DNA of 60,606 bases. Source: Devosia sp. 66-14. GTDB lineage: Bacteria; Pseudomonadota; Alphaproteobacteria; Rhizobiales; Devosiaceae. Where the stretch lies: the NCBI GenBank assembly GCA_001899085.1, contig MKVB01000009.1, forward strand, positions 51,652-112,257. The letters are read 5' to 3'. The notes under the pieces were generated by a model that was given only the letters and a program-made list of their open reading frames with translations, ran no database searches and was not told the DNA's origin. The first letter of the stretch is position 1, and every line of letters begins with the position of its first letter. The position numbers and the translations under genes were made by a program. Below, piece after piece: positions 42,386 through 50,863 of this stretch.

Positions 42386-44271
42386 CCGTATCGGCTCTTG
42401 CGGAAGGCTCCAGGCGCTTCCTCGTCGAACAGCGAGGCCAGCTCGTCGGTCAGCGCCCCCGCCAGTTCCTCGGCGTCGAGCAGCGTCACCGCGCGGCGAT
42501 AATAGCGGGTGACGTCGTGGCCGATGCCGACCGCCACCAGCTGCACGGCGGAGCGGGTCTCGATGTCTTCGATCACCTGGCGCAAGTGGGCCTCGAGATA
42601 GTTGCCGGCGTTGACGCTCTGGGTCGAATCGTCGACCGGCGCGCCGTCGGAGATCACCATCAGGATGCGGCGATTTTCGGACCGGGCAAGCAGGCGCTTA
42701 TGCGCCCATTGCAGGGCCTCGCCGTCGATGTTTTCCTTCAGCAACCCCTCGCGCATCATCAGCCCGAGATTGCGCCGGGCATGCCGCCACGGCTCGTCGG
42801 CCGCCTTGTAGATGATGTGGCGGATGTCGTTGACGCGGCCCGGATTGGGCGGGCGCCCCGCTTCCAGCCAGGCCTCGCGGCTCTTGCCACCCTTCCAGGC
42901 GCGGGTGGTGAAGCCGAGGATCTCGACCTTCACGCCGCAACGCTCGAGCGTGCGGGCGAGGATATCGCCGCAGATCGCCGCGATGGTGATCGGGCGGCCG
43001 CGCATCGAGCCGGAATTGTCGAGCAGCAGCGTCACCACGGTATCGCGGAAATCGGTGTCGCGTTCGACCTTGAAGCTCAGCGCCTGCAAGGGATCGGTCA
43101 CCACGCGGGTCAGGCGTGCGGTGTCGAGCAGGCCTTCCTCGAGGTCGAATTCCCAGCTGCGATTCTGCTGTGCCATCAGCCGGCGCTGCAGCTTGTTGGC
43201 AAGCCGCGCCACGGCGCCGGCGAGGTTCTCGAGCTGCTTGTCGAGCAGCGCCCGCAACTGATCGAGTTCTTCGGGCGGGCAGAGGTCCGGCGCCCGCACC
43301 ACCTCGTCGAACTTCTGAGTGAAGATCTTGTAGTTGAAGACGTTCTGGAACTCTTTGGCGTTGGCGCCGGGCGGCGGCGGATTTGGCTGGTCCTCGCCCG
43401 ATTCCGAACTGTCGTCCTCGTCGGTCTCGGAGAAATCCATCTCCGCGCCCTCGACTTCGCCTTCCTGTTCGGACTGGCCGGGCGTCTGGTCCTCGTCGGC
43501 CTCGGCGTCCTCGCTCTCCCCCTCGCCCTGCTCGGGGTTCTTCTCGTCGTCCTGGCCGCGCTCGGGTTCCTGGTCGTCACCCTGTTCGGAATCGTCGCTC
43601 TCGCCGTCGTCGAGATCGCTGTCGGGCACGAGGCTCAGGTCGCGCAGCAGCTGCCGGGTGGCGCGGCTGAACAGCTCCTGGTCTTCGAAGCGGGTGAGGA
43701 GCGTGGTCAGCGACGTGCCGGCGCGCTCCTCGATCTCCTTCTTCCACAGATCGACGATGGCATTGCCCGAGGGCGGGATGGCGATGCCGGCGACGCGCTC
43801 GCGCAGGATCAGCCCGAGGGCCTCGGCGAGCGGGGCGTCGGCCTTGTCGTTGACCTCGGCGAAGTTCTGGCGGAACAGCCGGTCTTCCAGCATTTCGTGG
43901 ATGTTGCCGGTCATGCCGGGCATGCGGATGCACCCCAGCGCCTCGACGCGGGCCTGTTCCAGCGCATCATAGGCGGCCCGGGCCTCCGGCTCGGCCGGGG
44001 CGCGCTTCCGGTGCGTCTCGGGATCGTGGCTGGCGAGCCGCATGGCCATGGCATCGCCTTGCCCGCGGGCAATGGCGATGTCGCGCAGCGTCGGCAGGCG
44101 CGGCAGGTTGGCGAGCCGCGCCTTGTCGGCGGTCAGGATCGGACGGTCGGCCGAGAAGCTCACCTCGAGGTCGCGCTTGCCGCCAATGGCGCGCACCGCG
44201 GCGCCCATCGCCGATTTGAACGGGGCAGTGGTGTCGGGCTTGTTCTGCTTGGAGCGCGGCGGAGGGGCCAT
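42382..44271 (-). CDS. cobT: Cobaltochelatase subunit CobT
   Basis: A 629-residue CobT, a subunit of aerobic cobaltochelatase (CobNST), which inserts cobalt into hydrogenobyrinic acid a,c-diamide. The middle is a long acidic stretch (about residues 215-300, Asp/Glu/Gln/Ser-rich). The C-terminal von Willebrand A domain has the MIDAS motif [11 protein letters not shown] and the later [10 protein letters not shown]. Start ATG 44271 lies 11 bp after the methyltransferase stop. A frame from 44385 would overlap that gene. CobS is 0.9 kb upstream; cobN is not in the window. Confidence 0.95.
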   Translation of the reverse strand: MAPPPRSKQNKPDTTAPFKSAMGAAVRAIGGKRDLEVSFSADRPILTADKARLANLPRLPTLRDIAIARGQGDAMAMRLASHDPETHRKRAPAEPEARAAYDALEQARVEALGCIRMPGMTGNIHEMLEDRLFRQNFAEVNDKADAPLAEALGLILRERVAGIAIPPSGNAIVDLWKKEIEERAGTSLTTLLTRFEDQELFSRATRQLLRDLSLVPDSDLDDGESDDSEQGDDQEPERGQDDEKNPEQGEGESEDAEADEDQTPGQSEQEGEVEGAEMDFSETDEDDSSESGEDQPNPPPPGANAKEFQNVFNYKIFTQKFDEVVRAPDLCPPEELDQLRALLDKQLENLAGAVARLANKLQRRLMAQQNRSWEFDLEEGLLDTARLTRVVTDPLQALSFKVERDTDFRDTVVTLLLDNSGSMRGRPITIAAICGDILARTLERCGVKVEILGFTTRAWKGGKSREAWLEAGRPPNPGRVNDIRHIIYKAADEPWRHARRNLGLMMREGLLKENIDGEALQWAHKRLLARSENRRILMVISDGAPVDDSTQSVNAGNYLEAHLRQVIEDIETRSAVQLVAVGIGHDVTRYYRRAVTLLDAEELAGALTDELASLFDEEAPGAFRKSRYG

Positions 44272-44282
44272 CAGTGTTCTCG

Positions 44283-45023
44283 TTAGGCAGGCTTGGTCAG
44301 GGACATCAGGAGGAACATCGGGCGGGTCAGCTCGGTGGCGCGCCACTCGGGGTGGGCGGCGAACTGTGCGTCCGAGGGTTTCCACTCGTCGACGGCACGG
44401 TACTCGAACCCGGCAGCGACGAGGATGTTCAGCATGGTACCGATGGTACGGTGAAACTTGACGATGCCGTCGACGATCCAGTTGGTGACGCGGCGGCCCT
44501 CGATCAGGTAGTCGGCAATGGCAAAGGCCTGGCGCCCGTCAGCCGCCACGACCCATTCGGGCTCGGCACGGGCGGCATAGATCGGATGCTCGACCGAAAA
44601 CACCAGCTGTCCGCCGGGGGCCAGGGCGTCGAACAGCATTCGGGAGATGCGGTCGAAATCCTCGACATAGTGCAGCGCCATCGAGCTGACGATCAGGTCG
44701 GCGCTGCCTCGGGGCAGCACCAGGTCGTCAAGGTTGCCGCGGGCGTAGGTGACGACCGGATTGGTGGTTTCCGCCACGGCCCGCGCCAGCATCTTCTCGC
44801 TGAGATCGATGCCGAGCACCGAGCTTGCGCCCTCGCCCCCGAGCCAGCGGCTCAGCTGGCCGAAGCCGCAGCCCAGGTCGACGACGCGCTTGCCCGAGAT
44901 TGCAGGCAGCAGGGCGCGCAAGGCCGGCCACTCGCTGGTGGCCTCGAGGCCATCACGCGAGCGCGGGAATTCGCTGTACCCGGCAAGGAATTTCGCGTCG
45001 TCGTAGATATTCTGGGCCACCAT
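44283..45023 (-). CDS. Class I SAM-dependent methyltransferase
   Basis: A 246-residue methyltransferase: motif [16 protein letters not shown], motif II-like [12 protein letters not shown], and motif [14 protein letters not shown]. It resembles UbiE/small-molecule methyltransferases. It sits between cobS and cobT on the same strand, and is separated from cobS by a 109-bp palindrome-rich gap. A cobalamin role is possible from position only; CobS/CobT neighbours in many genomes lack it. Confidence 0.85.
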   Translation of the reverse strand: MVAQNIYDDAKFLAGYSEFPRSRDGLEATSEWPALRALLPAISGKRVVDLGCGFGQLSRWLGGEGASSVLGIDLSEKMLARAVAETTNPVVTYARGNLDDLVLPRGSADLIVSSMALHYVEDFDRISRMLFDALAPGGQLVFSVEHPIYAARAEPEWVVAADGRQAFAIADYLIEGRRVTNWIVDGIVKFHRTIGTMLNILVAAGFEYRAVDEWKPSDAQFAAHPEWRATELTRPMFLLMSLTKPA

Positions 45024-45036
45024 GGGCCTCCAGCTA

Positions 45037-45132
45037 GAGCGCTTCAGCGTTCCAATGAAACGCCGAAACGCTCCAAGTCCTTGATCTTGTCGCGCTTTCG
45101 AACCGGAAAGTCTGCAACTTTCCTGAAAGCGC
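45037..45132. repeat. Palindromic elements between cobS and the methyltransferase
   Basis: The first imperfect palindrome spans 45037-45073 (GAGCG ... CGCTC, TTCAGCGTT/AAACGCCGAA). The second is a nested hairpin at 45092-45132: GCGCTTTC pairs with GAAAGCGC, and inside it GGAAAG with CTTTCC. The second directly abuts the cobS stop codon. RIME-like; may terminate or protect the cobS transcript. Confidence 0.65.
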
Positions 45133-46110
45133 TTACGCGGTCACCGCCAGGTTGGCAGCCGATTCCGGCAGGTCTTCGCCGAACACGCGCTGGTAGAACT
45201 CGGCCACCACGGGGCGCTCGAGCTCGTCGCACTTGTTGAGGAAGGTCAGCCGGAAGGCGAAACCGACATCGCCGAAGATCTCGGCGTTTTCGGCCCAGGT
45301 GATCACCGTGCGCGGGCTCATCACCGTCGACAGGTCGCCGTTGATGAAGGCCTGGCGGGTGAGATCGGCCAGCCGCACCATGTTGTTGACGGTCTTCTTG
45401 CCCTTCTCGCCGGTATAGGTCTTGGCCTTGGCGAGCACGATCCCGACTTCCTTGTCGTGCGGCAGGTAGTTCAGCGTGGTGACGATCGACCAGCGGTCCA
45501 TCTGGCCCTGGTTGATCTGCTGAGTGCCGTGATAGAGGCCCGAAGTGTCGCCCAGACCAATCGTGTTGGTGGTGGCGAACAGCCGGAAGGCGGGGTGCGG
45601 GGTGATGACGCGGTTCTGGTCGAGCAGGGTCAGCCGGCCCTGCGTCTCCAGGACGCGCTGGATCACGAACATGACGTCGGGACGGCCGGCATCGTATTCG
45701 TCGAACACCAGCGCGATGTTGTTCTGCACCGCCCAGGGCAGGATGCCGTCACGGAACTCGGTGATCTGCTTGCCGTCCTTGAGCACGATCGCGTCCTTGC
45801 CGACGAGGTCGATACGCGAGACGTGGGCGTCGAGGTTGACGCGGACCAGCGGCCAGTTGAGGCGCGCCGCGACCTGCTCGATATGCGTCGACTTGCCGGT
45901 GCCGTGGTAGCCCTGCACCATGACGCGGCGGTTGAAGGCAAAGCCGGCCAGGATCGCCAGCGTGGTGTTGCGGTCGAACAGGTAGTCCGGATCCAGCGGC
46001 GGCACGTGCGGATCGGTTTCCGCATAGCCCATGACCTTCATGTCGCTGTCGATGCCAAAGGTTTCGCGGACGGAATATTGCTTGTTCGGCAGATTGTTGA
46101 ATTCAGGCAT
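45133..46110 (-). CDS. cobS: Cobaltochelatase subunit CobS
   Basis: A 325-residue AAA+ ATPase subunit of CobNST. Walker A is GYHGTGKST, Walker B region LVFDEYDAG, and [19 protein letters not shown] is a family hallmark. The N-terminus ([37 protein letters not shown]) is CobS-specific. It drives ATP-dependent cobalt insertion with CobT. The 242-bp divergent gap to the MFS gene shows no cobalamin riboswitch that I can find. Confidence 0.96.
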   Translation of the reverse strand: MPEFNNLPNKQYSVRETFGIDSDMKVMGYAETDPHVPPLDPDYLFDRNTTLAILAGFAFNRRVMVQGYHGTGKSTHIEQVAARLNWPLVRVNLDAHVSRIDLVGKDAIVLKDGKQITEFRDGILPWAVQNNIALVFDEYDAGRPDVMFVIQRVLETQGRLTLLDQNRVITPHPAFRLFATTNTIGLGDTSGLYHGTQQINQGQMDRWSIVTTLNYLPHDKEVGIVLAKAKTYTGEKGKKTVNNMVRLADLTRQAFINGDLSTVMSPRTVITWAENAEIFGDVGFAFRLTFLNKCDELERPVVAEFYQRVFGEDLPESAANLAVTA

Positions 46111-46352
46111 TTCACGAGGCTCGCGGAAGGAAATAGGTCAAGACGGCTGCCTTGGCGGTTGCCCGGCTCTATAGCAGCATCGGGTGCGGCGCGGTAGGGT
46201 GCAATGGCCGGGGCGTCCGTGCTGCGGCGCCCCGCAGATTTCGCCGAGGCGCCGACGAACCGGCGCATCCGGCAGGCCCATTGCCGGGCGTTATGCGCCC
46301 ATAACGAAGTTTCATTACTGTCGCGGCGGTCTCCCTGGCTAATTTGCCGCCC

Positions 46353-47555
46353 ATGACCGATCAACGAACGACACTCTCAACAGTATTGATCTGCGGCGTA
46401 TTGCTCGTCGGCACCGTGCTGGGACTGGCCGGAACCGACCTGGTGCTGCCGTCGATCCCGGACCTGCCGGCGCAACTGCCCGGGACCGCGGTCGAGGCGC
46501 AGTATGTGCTCGCGGCCTATGTCGGGGGCGCCGCGCTGGGGCTGTTCCTGTTCGGCAGTCTCGCCGATCACATGCGCCCGGCGCAGCTGCTGGCGTTGTC
46601 GCTGGGGCTGTTCGCGCTGTTGTCGCTGGCCTGCGTTCTGGCGCCCAGCATCTGGGCGCTGGTCGGGCTGCGGTTCCTGCAAGGCGCGGTATCGAGCGGC
46701 GCTGCGGTGCTGGCGCCCGGGGTGATCCGGCGGCTGTTCGATGAGCATGCGGCGGCTCGGGTCATCGGCGTCGTCGGCAGCATCGAGTCGCTGGTGCCCG
46801 CCCTCGCGCCGGTCGCCGGTGCCTGGCTCGGGCTGCAGTTCGGCTGGACTGCATCCTTCGTCGTGACTGGCGTTCTGGCAGCGATCGGCACGTTGGTGGT
46901 GGGGCTGCGCCCATCCATCCTGCCCGCCGTGGAGCAAGAGGGGCGAGGCAGCAGTGGCGGCAGCTACCTCAGCCTGTTCGGCAATGCGCAATATCTGCGC
47001 TACGCGGTCAGCCATGCGCTGGTGCTTGGCGCGCTCCTCACTTTCGTGTTCGCGGCGCCCGTACTGATCGTCCACTCCATGGCGGGAAGCATCGGCGATT
47101 TCATCGTGTTGCAGATCGCGGGGGTCACCACTTTCATCGCCTGTGCCAACGGCATCGGACTGGTGATCGGACGGCTCGGCACCGAGCGCCTGATCATGAT
47201 CGGCACGGTATCGGCGCTGCTCGGTGCCGTCGGGCTCAGCGGCTACGCGCTGGCGGGCGGCAATCAACCGCTGCTGCTGATCCCGTTCTGGCTGCTGATC
47301 AATGGCGGGCTCGGGGTACGGGGAGGCGCCGGCTTCGTCAAGGCGCTTGCCGCTGCGCCGGATAATGATGCGCGGGCGTCGGCAATGATGATCCTGCTGA
47401 TGACCATTGTCGCAGCCGGCTCCACTGCCTTGCTGGCTCCCTTCCTCGACGGCGGGCTGATCGTTGTCGCGGTCGCGCTGGTGGCGCTGCTGGTGCCGGC
47501 GGTGCTGCTGCTGGTGCTGATCAAGCCGATGGTGGCCGCGCCGCAGCCCGCCTAG
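46353..47555 (+). CDS. MFS drug transporter, Bcr/CflA-like
   Basis: A 400-residue, 12-helix major facilitator. LAGTDLVLPSIPDLPAQLPGT and YVGGAALGLFLFGSLADHMRP (motif A) fit the drug:H+ antiporter-1 Bcr/CflA group, which exports bicyclomycin, chloramphenicol and others. Motif C-like SIESLVPALAPVAGAWLG is present. ATG 46353 is used; a TTG lies 9 bp upstream. Converges on the J-domain gene. Confidence 0.87.
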   Translation: MTDQRTTLSTVLICGVLLVGTVLGLAGTDLVLPSIPDLPAQLPGTAVEAQYVLAAYVGGAALGLFLFGSLADHMRPAQLLALSLGLFALLSLACVLAPSIWALVGLRFLQGAVSSGAAVLAPGVIRRLFDEHAAARVIGVVGSIESLVPALAPVAGAWLGLQFGWTASFVVTGVLAAIGTLVVGLRPSILPAVEQEGRGSSGGSYLSLFGNAQYLRYAVSHALVLGALLTFVFAAPVLIVHSMAGSIGDFIVLQIAGVTTFIACANGIGLVIGRLGTERLIMIGTVSALLGAVGLSGYALAGGNQPLLLIPFWLLINGGLGVRGGAGFVKALAAAPDNDARASAMMILLMTIVAAGSTALLAPFLDGGLIVVAVALVALLVPAVLLLVLIKPMVAAPQPA

Positions 47556-47608
47556 CTCCCGTCGATGGGCAGCGGCGAAGGGCCCGGGCTATCGATTTTT
47601 GCCGCGCG

Positions 47609-48250
47609 CTAGCGCCCGACAAAGCCCTTCGACTTGAGATGCGCATAGGCGGCGATGATGGCGCGCAGCCGATCCTCGGAGCTCTTGTCGCCGCCATTGG
47701 CGTCGGGGTGGTGCACTTTCACCAGCGCCTTGTAGGCGGCCTTGATCTGCTCGGCCTTGGCATAGCCCTTGAAGCCGAGGGTTTCGAACGAGCGCCGGTC
47801 CTGCTCGTGCAGCGGCTTCACCCGCTCCTCGGCGGGGGCGCGTTGCTGGTGGCGGGCATAGCGGGCGAACACCCCGAACGGGTCGTTGACCCGCTTGGCG
47901 GTCGGATCGCGCGGGGCGCCACGCGGCATGCGCGGCCCGGTGCCGGCGCCCGGCTTGGCGCCGAAGCCCCAGCTCGGGCGGCCGTCGGTTTCCTTTTCGG
48001 CGTGCAGGTGCGTTTCCATCTCTTCGGGCTTCATGCCGGCGAAGAAATTGAACACCTGATTGTAGTGGCGAACATGCTCGAGGCAGAAGTGATGGTACTG
48101 ACCAACGGCACGGTTGCCCTTGGGTGCCTTGTAGAGCCCCGGTTGGTCACACCCCTCCCAGCCGCAGGCCGGCACTTCGGCACGCGCTTCGGGTTCCGGT
48201 TGCCGAGATCGGATCCGGATGCGGTCAAAATACTTGGAATCCAGCTTCAT
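47609..48250 (-). CDS. J-domain (DnaJ-like) protein with N-terminal Cys/His motif
   Basis: A 213-residue protein with the J domain at the C-terminus (about 150-210): FETLGFKGYAKAEQIKAAYKALVKVHHPDANG contains the HPD motif needed to stimulate DnaK ATPase. The N-terminal part has CGWEGC and HHFCLEH, a possible zinc site. C-terminal placement and no G/F region distinguish it from DnaJ. Divergent from bolA, a conserved pairing in Rhizobiales. Confidence 0.88.
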   Translation of the reverse strand: MKLDSKYFDRIRIRSRQPEPEARAEVPACGWEGCDQPGLYKAPKGNRAVGQYHHFCLEHVRHYNQVFNFFAGMKPEEMETHLHAEKETDGRPSWGFGAKPGAGTGPRMPRGAPRDPTAKRVNDPFGVFARYARHQQRAPAEERVKPLHEQDRRSFETLGFKGYAKAEQIKAAYKALVKVHHPDANGGDKSSEDRLRAIIAAYAHLKSKGFVGR

Positions 48251-48301
48251 CAATCCTAGTTACGGGGCCACGGCCACGCCTCAAACTGAACCGGTATCCA
48301 T

Positions 48302-48568
48302 ATGTCCGTTCGAGACACGATTGCAGAAAAACTTTCGGTCAAATTCGCGCCGACCCATCTTGAAGTGATCGACGAGAGCGAGAAACATAGAGGGCACGGC
48401 GGTTATCGGGAGGGCGGCGAAACGCATTTCCGCGTCCGGATCGCCTCCCCGCTGTTCACCGGTCAGTCACGTCTCGCACAGCATCGTGCCGTGATGGAGG
48501 TGCTCGACGCCGAGCTCAAGGCCGGCGTCCATGCCTTGGCCGTCGAGGTGGTTGCCTCGGCGCGCTGA
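48302..48568 (+). CDS. BolA-family protein
   Basis: An 88-residue BolA-like protein: IAEKLSVKFAPTHLEVIDES, the H-rich KHRGHGGYREGGETHFRVRI and FTGQSRLAQHRAVMEVLDAEL match the family. BolA proteins bind [2Fe-2S] glutaredoxins and affect Fe-S trafficking and the cell envelope. Divergent from the J-domain gene 51 bp away. Confidence 0.92.
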   Translation: MSVRDTIAEKLSVKFAPTHLEVIDESEKHRGHGGYREGGETHFRVRIASPLFTGQSRLAQHRAVMEVLDAELKAGVHALAVEVVASAR

Positions 48569-48742
48569 TCGCTTCGATCGGTCTGGATAGGGCACATATG
48601 GGTGCCGCGCCGGCGCGCTGCAACCGGGCGGCGCTTTGCGGCCAAAGCCGGGCGAAGCCGTGGCAGGCTGCCGCTTTGTCTCCGAACTATCGCCCAAGCC
48701 GTTGCCTAGCACTCACATCTGCAGACAGATGTGGAGGGCGAC

Positions 48743-49795
48743 ATGTCCACTTTGAAGACGGCGGTCCTCGCGGCCGCCTTTGCGCTATGCGCAGTACCCG
48801 GTGCGTTCGCCGCGGGCAGCAGCCTGCAGTTGATCATCGGCGGCGAGGCCTATGACGGGCCGCCCAAGTTCGAGGTGACCTTCGACGGCAAGGTGCTGGG
48901 CGAAGGGGCGGTGAATGCCGCGATCGATACCGCCACCGCCGGCCGCTTTGCCGACGCCGAAGACAAGACGCCCTACGTGCAGGCCTTTGCCTTCGATATT
49001 CCCGAGGACGTGTTCAAGCCCGGCGGTGAAGTCCGGGTGAGGCTGGTGAACGAAGCCTATGGCGGGGATGGCTCGAACCGCGACCGCAACCTCTATCTCG
49101 CCGCGGTGGCGGTGAACGGCCGCGCCGTGACGGTGTCGGGGCTCTCGACGCAAGGAACCACCGCTAACACCGAGAACGAGTTGCTGGGTGAGTTCCTGGT
49201 GCTCAGGGACGGTAACGTCGAAGGCGTGTCGCGGGCGCCCACCGGCGGCTGGCCGCTGCCCGACGCCACCATCGCTGCAGCTCCACCGGCTGCCGAGGCG
49301 GTGACCACCGAAGTCGCGGCAGTGGCCGAGGCGCCTGCCGAGGTTCCGGCAGCCAAGGCACCCGTTGCCGTCACCGCGCTGAAGCTGCCGGAGCCAGCCA
49401 AGGCGGACAAGCCGGTCGCCACGGCCAGCCTCGCCGCGGCGGACCCGGCAACCGCGATGAGCGCCAGCTGCAACCGCGATGAACTCTACAACGTGGTCGG
49501 CTTCAACGAGAGCTCGAACGACCTGACACCCCGGCTGATGGAGCGGCTCGACCAGATCGTCGCCGATATCGGCGAGCAGAAATGCAAGGTGCTGGTCACC
49601 GGCTATTCGAGCCGCGCCGGCAACCACGCCACCAACGCGCTGTTTGCCATCGAGCGGGCGCAGAACGTCCTGGCCTATCTCAAGCAGGCGGGGCTGAAAT
49701 TCGAAAAGGTCTCAGCCACCGGCGCTGGTGCTACCGAGCAGTTCGGCGACACGTTCTATGCCAATCGCCGGGTGGTGATCTCGGTCGCCCCCTAG
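48743..49795 (+). CDS. CBM60-like / OmpA-domain fusion protein
   Basis: A 350-residue exported protein. GGAGG precedes ATG 48743 and a signal peptide follows (KTAVLAAAFALCAVPGAFA). Residues 25-130 resemble a CBM60 xylan-binding module (LIIGGEAYDGPPKFEVTFDG, VRVRLVNEAYGGDGSNRDRNLYLAAVAVNG). A long Ala/Pro/Val linker (about 150-235) leads to an OmpA-type C-terminal domain (VVGFNESSNDLTPRLMERLDQI, TGYSSRAGNHATNALFAIERAQNV, FYANRRVVI). The OmpA part probably binds peptidoglycan, leaving the other domain in the periplasm or at the surface. Confidence 0.78.
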   Translation: MSTLKTAVLAAAFALCAVPGAFAAGSSLQLIIGGEAYDGPPKFEVTFDGKVLGEGAVNAAIDTATAGRFADAEDKTPYVQAFAFDIPEDVFKPGGEVRVRLVNEAYGGDGSNRDRNLYLAAVAVNGRAVTVSGLSTQGTTANTENELLGEFLVLRDGNVEGVSRAPTGGWPLPDATIAAAPPAAEAVTTEVAAVAEAPAEVPAAKAPVAVTALKLPEPAKADKPVATASLAAADPATAMSASCNRDELYNVVGFNESSNDLTPRLMERLDQIVADIGEQKCKVLVTGYSSRAGNHATNALFAIERAQNVLAYLKQAGLKFEKVSATGAGATEQFGDTFYANRRVVISVAP

Positions 49796-49798
49796 GGC

Positions 49799-50641
49799 CT
49801 AAGCCTTGTCGGCCAGCTGTTGCAGCCGGTCGGCAAGGTTGTTGAGCTCCCAGTCACGCGCCAGTGCCGCGGCCTTGCCCCAGGTCGGCCTGGCGTCGGC
49901 AACGGCAGACAGCGGGGCGTTGGTCACCATGGTGGCGATGCGCTTGTAGAGCCGCAAATCGTCGGCCTGGGTGGGAAAGCGGTTGTCGGCGATCATCGCT
50001 TCGAGATCGGGGTAGCGCTGCAAGAGGCTCGCCGCCGTCGCCTCGCCGACGCCCTTGGCGCCGGGGATCTTGTCGGAGGGGTCGCCCCGCAACGCGATGA
50101 AGTCGGGCACCTGGCGGGGCTCCACCTTGTAGCGCTCGCGCACCCCGGCGGGGTCGATGCGGGCGATCTCGCCGCCCTTGACCGGCGCCAGGATGGTGGT
50201 CCGGTCCGAGGCCAACTGGTAGGCGTCGCGATCGCTGGTGGCGACCAGCGCGGTGCCGCCGGCCTTTTCCTCCAGCGCGACGGCGGTGGCGAGGAAATCA
50301 TCGGCCTCGAAGCGACCGGCCTTGCCGAAGACGAAGCCGCAGGCGGTGACCATTTCGGGCAGCACCTCAAGCTGTTCGACGATCTCGTCCTCGAAGATGC
50401 GGCCGCCCTGGTACGGCGCGAATTCCAGCGCGCGCCAGTTGGGTTCGGCCAGCGTATCCCAACCGACCACCACGGCGCGGGGCTGCTCGGCCTCATAGAG
50501 GCGGATCAGGTAATTGGTGAAGCCGACAATGGCGCCGCCGCCGCGGTTTCCCGCACGACGCACGGTCTTGGGCAACGCATGGTAGGCGCGATGGGCGAAC
50601 GAGTCGCCGTCGATGACGAGCAGCGGGCGGCGATCGGTCAT
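49799..50641 (-). CDS. Stand-alone 5'-3' exonuclease (Pol I N-terminal type)
   Basis: A 280-residue protein equivalent to the 5' nuclease domain of DNA polymerase I: LLVIDGDSFAHRAYHALPK, FEADDFLATAV and ATSDRDAYQLASD carry the acidic metal ligands, and FIALRGDPSDKIPGAKGVGEATAA is the helix-hairpin-helix. No polymerase domain is attached and the reading frame does not extend. Such flap/RNA-primer nucleases (ExoIX/Xni-like) occur as separate genes. A much longer frame to 52045 is a mirror of the monooxygenase gene. Confidence 0.9.
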   Translation of the reverse strand: MTDRRPLLVIDGDSFAHRAYHALPKTVRRAGNRGGGAIVGFTNYLIRLYEAEQPRAVVVGWDTLAEPNWRALEFAPYQGGRIFEDEIVEQLEVLPEMVTACGFVFGKAGRFEADDFLATAVALEEKAGGTALVATSDRDAYQLASDRTTILAPVKGGEIARIDPAGVRERYKVEPRQVPDFIALRGDPSDKIPGAKGVGEATAASLLQRYPDLEAMIADNRFPTQADDLRLYKRIATMVTNAPLSAVADARPTWGKAAALARDWELNNLADRLQQLADKA

Positions 50642-50863
50642 GGGGTTCTCCCTCCGGCAATTTGCTACGCGGCGCGGGCACGAATCGGCCCCCGACGCGG
50701 TGCGCCGGGCGAGCAGAATACATGCCGGGGAGGGGTGGCGAAGGTCGATCTCGGCGAGATCCTGCCTCCGCCCATACTGATATGTAGCGCACAAGGGGCT
50801 TGCTTCAAGACCCCGACTATCCCGTAAAAGGCGCGTCCTCGTCAGTTTGAAACGGAGAGACAG

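Noticed and set aside
46111-46352. Cobalamin riboswitch upstream of cobS
   Set aside because: I looked for a B12-box-like sequence on the minus strand and did not find one; a covariance-model search would settle it.
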